A DNA stretch of 8,043 bases, taken from positions 1 through 8,043 of the forward strand of contig JAUYEQ010000155.1 in NCBI GenBank assembly GCA_030691295.1, read 5' to 3'. The DNA comes from Bacteroidota bacterium (lineage in GTDB: Bacteria; Bacteroidota; Bacteroidia; Bacteroidales; Prolixibacteraceae). This document shows positions 1 to 5,170 of this stretch, piece by piece (the first letter of the stretch is position 1; the number at the start of each line of letters is the position of its first letter). The notes beneath the pieces are model-generated. The model ran no database searches and was not told the DNA's origin. It saw nothing but the letters and a program-made list of their open reading frames with translations. The position numbers and the translations under genes were made by a program.

Positions 1-807
1 GCTCAGGGCGATCCCTGGGGATACCGCCACCAGTTCAACATTGCCGACAGTGGTTTCGGAACCCGTGGCCCACGCGTACAAAACGACCGTGCCGGCGAAG
101 TTGGCCGTACTTTGAACGTAAAAGATTTCGATCTGGAACGCATTTTTGGAAAAGAAGGTGTTCAGATTGTTCATCTTTCAGGATTGATTGGAGCTTTGTC
201 TCCTGAAACAACTACTTTTTGTCTTGAAATTGCACGTGCAGCAAAAAAATACGGAACACGCATTTCATTCGACCTCAATTACCGCGCTTCGTTCTGGAAA
301 GGACGCGACAAAGAATTACGCGAAAGTTTTACTGAAATTGCTTCGGTTGCAGATATCCTGATTGGTAATGAAGAAGATTTCCAGCTTTGTTTGGGTATTC
401 AAGGTCCGGAAGCAGGAGGTAAAGGTATTGAAGCCGAAATTGATGGATTCAAAGGAATGATCAACCGCGTAAAGGAAGCTTTTCCAAATGCATCGGTATT
501 TGCGACTACATTGCGTCAGGTGATCAGCGCCAACGAACACCTTTGGGGTGCAATCATGCTCGAAGGCAACGAATGGCAGGTAATTGAACCACGTAAAATC
601 ACGGTTCTCGACCGCATCGGCGGCGGCGACGGTTTTGTGGGCGGTTTGCTTTATGGTATCCTGAAAGGCTGGGAACCTGAAAAATGGCCGCAATTTGGCT
701 GGGCAACCGGCGCTCTGGCAACTACATTCCTCACCGACTATGCACAACCTGCCGACGAAGACATGGTTTGGAGCATCTGGGGCGGAAATGCAAGGGTGAG
801 ACGATAG
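1..807 (+). CDS. kdgK: PfkB-family sugar kinase, probably 2-keto-3-deoxygluconate kinase (5'-truncated by window edge)
   Basis: Likely phosphorylates 2-keto-3-deoxygluconate with ATP in the cytoplasm, a late step of hexuronate/aldonate breakdown feeding KDPG aldolase. The reading frame is open from base 1 (starting AQGDPWGYRHQF), so the gene begins left of the window; the TTG at 112 is internal, not a start. 268 residues are visible against roughly 340 for the family. A DLNYRxxxW segment lies at visible residues 91-99, as in KdgK-type PfkB kinases, followed by an NEEDF segment. The PfkB signature DRIGGGDGF lies at residues 204-212, with the catalytic-base Asp at 210 (codon 628-630). The C-terminus is complete and basic (GNARVRR), ending in TAG at 805-807. 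The family call is secure. KDG as substrate is inferred from overall resemblance and from the sugar-acid genes downstream; another ketose or aldonate kinase is possible. Confidence 0.82.
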   Translation, partial: AQGDPWGYRHQFNIADSGFGTRGPRVQNDRAGEVGRTLNVKDFDLERIFGKEGVQIVHLSGLIGALSPETTTFCLEIARAAKKYGTRISFDLNYRASFWKGRDKELRESFTEIASVADILIGNEEDFQLCLGIQGPEAGGKGIEAEIDGFKGMINRVKEAFPNASVFATTLRQVISANEHLWGAIMLEGNEWQVIEPRKITVLDRIGGGDGFVGGLLYGILKGWEPEKWPQFGWATGALATTFLTDYAQPADEDMVWSIWGGNARVRR

Positions 808-813
808 AGAAGA

Positions 814-847
814 AAGCCTCCCCCAACCCCCTCCAAAAGAGGGGACT
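814..847 (+). repeat. GGGGAG/CTCCCC palindromic repeat, copy A
   Basis: Begins seven bases after the kdgK stop codon. It has a C-rich lead (AAGCCTCCCCCAACC) and then a hairpin, CCCCTC (828-833) / GAGGGG (839-844), around a CAAAA loop. It is in the opposite orientation to copy B at 893-923, so the two form an inverted pair filling most of the kdgK-larA-like gap. It may work as a transcript-end or mRNA-stabilising hairpin, but has no clear U-tract. Confidence 0.75.
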
Positions 848-892
848 AAGAGTGGCTTTGCAATTAGGTAATCTCATTGAATAACGAATAAA

Positions 893-923
893 TTCCTCCC
901 CTTTGGGGAGGTTAGGAGGGGCT
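893..923 (-). repeat. GGGGAG/CTCCCC palindromic repeat, copy B
   Basis: A 7-bp perfect stem, CCTCCCC (895-901) / GGGGAGG (905-911), has a TTT loop and is followed by the tail TTAGGAGGGGCT. Read on the minus strand it starts AGCCCCTCCTAACCTCCCC, which parallels copies A and E. It ends three bases before the next start codon, and its tail carries a Shine-Dalgarno-like AGGAGGGG. Confidence 0.78.
914..921 (+). promoter_or_regulatory. Shine-Dalgarno-like AGGAGGGG contributed by repeat copy B
   Basis: AGGAGGGG ends five bases before the ATG at 927, a near-ideal ribosome-binding geometry. It supports ATG 927 over the in-frame TTG at 903, which lies inside the repeat hairpin. Bacteroidota genes generally lack strong Shine-Dalgarno sequences, and the other starts in this window do, so this one may be an accidental gift of the repeat. 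The hairpin just upstream leaves the site single-stranded. Confidence 0.5.
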
Positions 924-926
924 AAT

Positions 927-2216
927 ATGTTATACTATGAAATAGGTTCAACAGAAATGGAACTGACCGCTGAACATCTTCGGATTGGTCTTTATCAGGC
1001 GTTTTCGAAAATGGGGCCACGAAAAAAAGTACTGGCGATTCCGCCGGATTATACCCGACTGCCAAGTCGTGCCGGTGAGTTGACCGAAATGACCTGGAAT
1101 TTTTATGGCGACGCGTTAACGGATGTGCTGCCAGCATTGGGTACTCACACACCAATGACAGATCATCAGATTTCTCACATGTTTGGTGCCATGCCTGCCT
1201 CGCTGATCCGCGAGCACGATTGGCGCAACGATGTGGTGACAGTTGGAACTGTTCCTGCCGAATTTGTCAAAGAAGTTTCGGGCGGAGCTGTTGAATTTCC
1301 TTGGCCGGCACAGGTCAACAAATTGCTGATTGAAGGCAATTTCGATCTGATTCTCTCAATCGGACAAGTGGTTCCGCACGAAGTTGTTGGAATGGCTAAT
1401 TACAACAAAAACATTTTCGTCGGAACCGGCGGTGTGGAAGGCATCAATAAAAGCCATTTTGTAGGCGCAGCTTATGGAATGGAGAAAATGATGGGTCATG
1501 CCGACACACCTGTCCGCCGCATTTTTAACTATGCTTCAGATAATTTCACCAACCACATGCCAATTGTATATGTGCAAACCGTGGTTGGACTGGATAAAAC
1601 CGACGGCAAAATTAAAACACGCGGATTGTATATCGGCGACGATTTTGAAGTATTTGACAAAGCGGCCAAACTGGCTTTGCTGGTGAACTTCGAAATGCTT
1701 GAAAAACCGCTGAAAAAAGTGGTCGTTTATCTTGATCCAACCGAATTCAAAAGTACATGGCTGGGCAATAAATCAATTTACCGAACCCGCATGGCAATTG
1801 ACGATAACGGCGAACTGATCGTTTTGGCTCCTGCCCTGAAAGAGTTCGGCGAAGACAAGGAAATCGATCGTCTGATTCGCAAATACGGTTACTTTGGAAC
1901 TCCGAACACGTTGAAATCCTGCGATGAAAACGAGGAACTGCGTAACAATCTAAGCGCTGCTGCTCACTTGATTCACGGCTCTTCGGAAGGACGTTTCAGC
2001 ATTACGTATTGCCCCGGGAAAGGGAAGGAAAACCTAACACAGGCTGAAATTGAAAGTGTTGGCTTTAAATATGCAGACATTGACGAAGTAACCGAAAAAT
2101 ATGATCCGGCCAAATTACGCGATGGTTACAATACAATGGCCGATGGAGAGGAAATTTTCTATATTTCAAATCCGGCATTGGGGCTTTGGGCGTTTAAAGA
2201 CCGGTTCAAGTATTAG
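927..2216 (+). CDS. LarA-like nickel-pincer-nucleotide hydroxyacid racemase/epimerase family protein
   Basis: Start is ATG 927 (MLYYEIGS...), giving 429 aa, close to lactate racemase LarA at about 420. The N-terminal LarA (DUF2088) domain has YTRLPS with Arg44, then ALGTHTPMT with His74. The cofactor-site block has VVPHE with His151, YNKN with Lys161 and NKSH with His177. The His-Lys-His spacing of 10 and 16 residues equals that of H174, K184 and H200 in Lactobacillus plantarum LarA, where Lys carries and the His residues help hold the nickel-pincer nucleotide. This argues for an active enzyme that interconverts 2-hydroxyacid stereoisomers by hydride transfer. Substrate is not visible from sequence. 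The superfamily is known to include lactate, malate and hydroxyglutarate racemases and a gluconate 2-epimerase. Flanking KDG kinase and gnd favour a sugar acid (inference). Cofactor genes larB, larC and larE are not in the window. Confidence 0.85.
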   Translation: MLYYEIGSTEMELTAEHLRIGLYQAFSKMGPRKKVLAIPPDYTRLPSRAGELTEMTWNFYGDALTDVLPALGTHTPMTDHQISHMFGAMPASLIREHDWRNDVVTVGTVPAEFVKEVSGGAVEFPWPAQVNKLLIEGNFDLILSIGQVVPHEVVGMANYNKNIFVGTGGVEGINKSHFVGAAYGMEKMMGHADTPVRRIFNYASDNFTNHMPIVYVQTVVGLDKTDGKIKTRGLYIGDDFEVFDKAAKLALLVNFEMLEKPLKKVVVYLDPTEFKSTWLGNKSIYRTRMAIDDNGELIVLAPALKEFGEDKEIDRLIRKYGYFGTPNTLKSCDENEELRNNLSAAAHLIHGSSEGRFSITYCPGKGKENLTQAEIESVGFKYADIDEVTEKYDPAKLRDGYNTMADGEEIFYISNPALGLWAFKDRFKY

Positions 2217-2250
2217 AGGGGCCGCTAAATCTCCCCGAAGGGGAGACTTT
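2217..2250 (+). repeat. GGGGAG/CTCCCC palindromic repeat, copy C
   Basis: Abuts the TAG of the LarA-like gene. The core is TCTCCCC (2230-2236) / GGGGAGA (2240-2246) around GAA, then CTTTAAAAAACGCT. The lead CCGCTAAAT and the trailing TTTAAAAAA parallel copy E after gnd. It pairs in inverted orientation with copy D at 2363-2394. It could act as a weak terminator or processing hairpin. Confidence 0.72.
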
Positions 2251-2316
2251 AAAAAACGCTGCTCCAAAGGACAAGAGCTTATAGTAGTAAAAGTACTGAA
2301 CACGAAAGCATAATAA

Positions 2317-3381
2317 ATGAATAAGCCCATTCCAAAAGATAAATCTGTGAGTGCCGGTTCTATCTCCCCTCCTTCGGAGGGGCAGGGGGAGGCTCACTGG
2401 GGAATTATTGGCTGCGGAAATGTGACCGAACTAAAGAGTGGTCCGGCTTTTAACAAAGTGGAACATTCCAGGTTGGTGGCAGTGATGCGCCGTAATGCTG
2501 CTTTGGCCGAAGATTACGCCAAACGACACGGTGTTCCCCGGTGGTATTCTGATGCCGATCAGCTCATCAATGATCCGGATGTAAATGCAGTTTACATTGC
2601 TACCCCACCCGACACGCATGCTTCATACTCCATTGCTGCCATGCGCGCCGGAAAACCGGTTTATGTAGAAAAACCAATGGCCCGAAATTATCGGGAATGC
2701 AAAGAGATGCTCCGCGTGTCGGAAGAAACCGGGATGCCGCTGTTTGTGGCTTATTACCGCCGCACGCTTCCTGCTTTTCTGAAAGTAAAAGAGCTGGTTG
2801 ATAATGAAATTATCGGGAACCCATTAACAGTAAATGTTCGCCTGTATAAATCAGTTCCCGACCGCGATTTAAAACCTGAAACTCAATTCTGGCATGTGAA
2901 TCCGGAGATTGCAGGTGCTGGCTATTTCTATGATTTAGCTTCACATCAGTTCGATTTTCTCGACTTTTTGTTTGGCCCAGTAATTCAGGTTCACGGAATA
3001 GCTGCAAATCAGGCAGGATATTACCCTGCTGAAGATACTGTAACAGGGACATTCTTGTTTGGAAATGGAGTGATTGGTACAGGAAGCTGGTGTTTTGTGG
3101 TTGCCAAAGGAAACGAAGAAGATATCATTGAAATAAACGGAACAAAGGGCAAGCTCAGTTTCTCCAGCTTTCAGCATGGCGATGTAAAACTCACCTCTCC
3201 GGAAGGAACAGTCAGTTTCAGTTTTCGAAATCCTGAAAACATACAACACAATCTGATTGATCAGGTTGTAAAAGCATTGCGAGGAGTAGAAGAATGTGTA
3301 AGTACCGGAAAAACAGCTGCCCGAACCAGTTGGGTATTGGAAGAGATGGTTAAAGGATACTATAAAAAGTCAAATGGTTAA
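2317..3381 (+). CDS. Gfo/Idh/MocA-family NAD(P)-dependent oxidoreductase with repeat-encoded N-terminal extension
   Basis: A cytoplasmic sugar or cyclitol dehydrogenase-type enzyme of 354 aa. The Rossmann start WGIIGCGNV is at residues 28-36. ATPPDTHASYS (95-105) and the family EKP motif (118-120, catalytic-type Lys119) follow. The C-terminal domain has YDLASHQFDF with Asp206 and His210 in the usual active-site position. The family normally starts only a few residues before the Rossmann strand. Here residues 16-26 (ISPPSEGQGEA) are the translation of palindromic repeat copy D. No start codon lies between the repeat and the glycine motif, so translation must begin upstream: ATG 2317, preceded by TAATAA, or GTG 2347. 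Either way the repeat is translated. It lies 100 bases after the LarA-like gene, probably in the same transcript. Substrate unknown; a sugar or sugar acid is inferred from the context. Confidence 0.88.
   Translation: MNKPIPKDKSVSAGSISPPSEGQGEAHWGIIGCGNVTELKSGPAFNKVEHSRLVAVMRRNAALAEDYAKRHGVPRWYSDADQLINDPDVNAVYIATPPDTHASYSIAAMRAGKPVYVEKPMARNYRECKEMLRVSEETGMPLFVAYYRRTLPAFLKVKELVDNEIIGNPLTVNVRLYKSVPDRDLKPETQFWHVNPEIAGAGYFYDLASHQFDFLDFLFGPVIQVHGIAANQAGYYPAEDTVTGTFLFGNGVIGTGSWCFVVAKGNEEDIIEINGTKGKLSFSSFQHGDVKLTSPEGTVSFSFRNPENIQHNLIDQVVKALRGVEECVSTGKTAARTSWVLEEMVKGYYKKSNG
2363..2394 (-). repeat. GGGGAG/CTCCCC palindromic repeat, copy D, inside the oxidoreductase coding region
   Basis: A 7-bp stem, CCCCTCC (2366-2372) / GGAGGGG (2376-2382), with TTC loop is followed by CAGGGGGAGGCT. 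Its minus-strand reading starts AGCCTCCCCCTGCCCCTCC, closely matching copy A. Oriented opposite to copy C, it closes an inverted pair spanning about 2217-2394. It is translated in frame as residues 16-26 of the oxidoreductase. Confidence 0.8.
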
Positions 3382-3404
3382 AATTGCTTAATTGTTAATT
3401 GATT
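3382..3404 (+). repeat. Left imperfect terminal inverted repeat of the four-helix-bundle cassette
   Basis: Starts directly after the oxidoreductase TAA. Its reverse complement, AATCAATTAACAATTAAGCA..., matches 3781-3803 at about 20 of 23 positions, including an unbroken 11-base block TTAACAATTAA. It ends six bases before the small gene's ATG. Both arms are AT-rich, which lowers the significance somewhat. Confidence 0.6.
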
Positions 3405-3410
3405 TTCAAT

Positions 3411-3782
3411 ATGAACTACCTGAAGATTACGGACATTGAATCATATAATATTGGCTTTAACTTTGGCAATAAAGTTTGGGATATTGTGATACGTTGGCCT
3501 TATTTGGCTCAAAAAACAATTGGCGCACAATTCATTGATGCTTCTGATAGCATTTCAGCCAACATTGCTGAAGGATTTGGCCGGTATCACAAAAAAGATA
3601 AAATAAAGTTCTATCATTACTCCAGAGGTTCTGTTCTTGAGTGTGTCGATTGGCTTGAAAAATCACTATATAGAAACTTAGTTACCCAAGATCAATATAA
3701 AGAATTGAGAACAGCTCTGGAAAAACTTCCTAAAGCCATAAATAGCTTGATCAAATACACAAACCAACAACTTAAGGAATAA
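3411..3782 (+). CDS. Four-helix-bundle protein, 23S rRNA intervening-sequence (IVP/S23) family
   Basis: A 123-aa protein starting at ATG 3411 (MNYLKITD); the in-frame TTG at 3399 lies inside the left inverted repeat and is less likely. It carries the family signature ANIAEGFGR at residues 50-58, then KFYHYSRGSVLE at about 66-77. The rest is amphipathic helix, as expected for a small all-alpha bundle that assembles as an oligomer. The family was named for ORFs in 23S rRNA intervening sequences. It also includes the Avd accessory proteins of diversity-generating retroelements; no reverse transcriptase or template repeat is present here. The cellular role is unknown. The gene looks AT-richer than its neighbours, sits between unrelated metabolic genes, and is bracketed by inverted repeats, all suggesting an acquired cassette. 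Stop TAA overlaps the right repeat. Confidence 0.87.
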   Translation: MNYLKITDIESYNIGFNFGNKVWDIVIRWPYLAQKTIGAQFIDASDSISANIAEGFGRYHKKDKIKFYHYSRGSVLECVDWLEKSLYRNLVTQDQYKELRTALEKLPKAINSLIKYTNQQLKE

Positions 3783-3803
3783 TCATTTAACAATTAAACC
3801 ATT
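3781..3803 (-). repeat. Right imperfect terminal inverted repeat of the four-helix-bundle cassette
   Basis: Overlaps the last two bases of the stop codon. It is the inverted partner of 3382-3404, with the shared core TTAACAATTAA. An AACAATT heptamer at 3789-3795 recurs at 3805-3811, just before the pdxB start, giving a short direct reiteration with a 16-base period. Confidence 0.6.
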
Positions 3804-3816
3804 CAACAATTCATCA

Positions 3817-4941
3817 ATGAAAATTATAATCGACGATAAAATCCCGTATATCCGTGGCGCATTTGAAGGAGTTGCGGAGGTAGTCTATCTGCCCGGATCA
3901 AAAACAACTCCTGAAATAGTGAAGGATGCCGATGCAATCGTTACCCGCACCCGAACGATATGCAATGAAAAATTGCTGGCCGGTTCTTCAGTGAAATTCA
4001 TCGCGACAGCAACCATTGGCTACGACCATATTGATACCGATTATTGCGATACTGCCGGAATCAAATGGACGAACGCACCGGGCTGCAACAGCAAATCGGT
4101 GGAGCAATACATTGCCTCAACATTGATAGTTTTGGCCGAACGCAAGAATCTGGAACTTAAAGACCTGTGTATTGGCGTGGTTGGCGTCGGCAATGTGGGT
4201 AGCAAAGTGGCTCTAATCTGTAAGCTGTTTGGCATGAAAATTCTGCTGAACGACCCTCCACGCGAACGCGCTGAAGGTTCTGCCGCTTTTGTCAGCCTGA
4301 AACAAATAATGGACAAAGCTGACATCATTACACTTCATGTTCCGCTAAACATGAAAGGCGAAGATGCTACCTTCCATTTGGGAAATGAAGATTTTTTTTC
4401 TGGCCTGAAATGCAATCCCATTTTAATCAACTCTTGCCGTGGTGAAGTAGTGGATACACTGGCTGTAAAAGCAGCTCTGAAAAACAATCAGATTTCAGGA
4501 TTTGTTTGCGACTGTTGGGAAAACGAACCGGATATTGATCTGGAATTACTTGCTATGACAGAACTGGCAACTCCGCACATTGCAGGTTATTCAAAAGACG
4601 GAAAAGCAACCGGTACCGAAATGAGCGTTCAGGCGATCAATCAATTCTTTGATCTTGGGCTGGACAACTGGCAACCTTCAGGAATTGAACTTCCGGCAAA
4701 TCCGGTTCTTGAACTGGATGGCTCGGGATTGAGCGAACAGGAAATCATTTCCAAAGCGATTTTGCATACCTACGATATCCGGAACGATGATAAGGATTTC
4801 AGGAAAACCCCTGCAAAATTTGAACAGTTGCGTGGCGATTACCCAACGAGGAGGGAGTTTCCGGCGTTTACTATTCAGGCAAAAAATATTGCAGAAAAAA
4901 CATTTGAAGTATTAAAAATATTAGGATTTCAAATTGGCTGA
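3817..4941 (+). CDS. pdxB: Erythronate-4-phosphate dehydrogenase
   Basis: Oxidises 4-phospho-D-erythronate to 2-oxo-3-hydroxy-4-phosphobutanoate, the second step of the DXP-dependent pyridoxal 5'-phosphate pathway. A cytoplasmic D-2-hydroxyacid dehydrogenase of 374 aa, close to the PdxB norm. The substrate domain has TATIGYDHID (64-73) and NAPGCNSKSV (86-95), the latter a PdxB hallmark. The NAD-binding motif GVGNVG is at 123-128, followed by NDPPRE. The catalytic triad is Arg208 (SCRGEVVD), Glu237 (ENEP) and His254 (TPHIAGYS). The tail from about 280 is the region PdxB has beyond simple hydroxyacid dehydrogenases, and ends KILGFQIG. Start ATG 3817 follows the cassette repeat by 13 bases with no clear ribosome-binding site. 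It may once have directly followed the oxidoreductase. Its substrate derives from erythrose 4-phosphate, linking it loosely to gnd downstream. Confidence 0.93.
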   Translation: MKIIIDDKIPYIRGAFEGVAEVVYLPGSKTTPEIVKDADAIVTRTRTICNEKLLAGSSVKFIATATIGYDHIDTDYCDTAGIKWTNAPGCNSKSVEQYIASTLIVLAERKNLELKDLCIGVVGVGNVGSKVALICKLFGMKILLNDPPRERAEGSAAFVSLKQIMDKADIITLHVPLNMKGEDATFHLGNEDFFSGLKCNPILINSCRGEVVDTLAVKAALKNNQISGFVCDCWENEPDIDLELLAMTELATPHIAGYSKDGKATGTEMSVQAINQFFDLGLDNWQPSGIELPANPVLELDGSGLSEQEIISKAILHTYDIRNDDKDFRKTPAKFEQLRGDYPTRREFPAFTIQAKNIAEKTFEVLKILGFQIG

Positions 4942-4949
4942 AGATATTG

Positions 4950-5128
4950 AACCCTTTCAGGGTTATGGGTACAGATCGCCTTTATGTCCGCCGATTTCGC
5001 CGGCGGTCATTCAAATTTAAGTCCTTCGGACTTATGCTGCTTGAAAATCCTGAAAGGATTTAATCTGAATAACCGTGGGTGAAGCCCACGGCATAAAAAG
5101 TTATAATCACAGCAACCCTGAAAGGGTT
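4950..5128. repeat. Twofold-symmetric array of six palindromes (composite REP/BIME-like element)
   Basis: This fills most of the 229-base pdxB-gnd gap; no ORF or RNA gene was recognised in it. There are six hairpins. H1 is AACCCT/AGGGTT at 4950-4964, H2 CCGCCG/CGGCGG at 4988-5006, and H3 TAAGTCC/GGACTTA at 5018-5034. H4 is AAATCC/GGATTT at 5045-5061, H5 CCGTGGG/CCCACGG at 5073-5091, and H6 AACCCT/AGGGTT at 5114-5128. Loops of H1-H3 contain TTC and loops of H4-H6 contain GAA. H6 is the exact reverse complement of H1. The H2-H3 spacer matches the inverted H4-H5 spacer. All three pairs are centred at about 5039, so the element is an inverted duplication of one three-hairpin unit. Function unknown; it may insulate or terminate the pdxB transcript. 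Confidence 0.85.
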
Positions 5129-5170
5129 GAACTATTGACATATATACAAACATTTCAAAAACGATAATTA

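Noticed and set aside
316..747. 143-aa minus-strand open frame opposite the kinase gene
   Set aside because: Lies wholly inside a clearly conserved PfkB kinase, has a Cys/Phe-rich composition and no recognisable motif; a shadow frame.
848..892. Promoter for the LarA-like gene (TTTG near 857, TA near 881)
   Set aside because: The -7 side reads TAACGAAT, not TAnnTTTG, so only the upstream half matches; too weak to call.
903..926. Possible TTG start for the LarA-like protein adding eight residues
   Set aside because: The added residues are the translated repeat hairpin. ATG 927 has an ideal Shine-Dalgarno sequence and begins where the family usually does.
3411..3782. Avd accessory gene of a diversity-generating retroelement
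   Set aside because: The fold family is shared, but there is no reverse transcriptase, template/variable repeat pair or adenine-biased target nearby; a solitary family member is more likely.
4950..5128. CRISPR array
   Set aside because: Units are different palindromes in inverted order, not identical direct repeats with unique spacers, and no cas genes are present.
5129..5170. Promoter for gnd (TTGACA at about 5135 looks like a sigma70 -35)
   Set aside because: No suitable -10 element follows at proper distance and no TAnnTTTG element is present, so it is not called.
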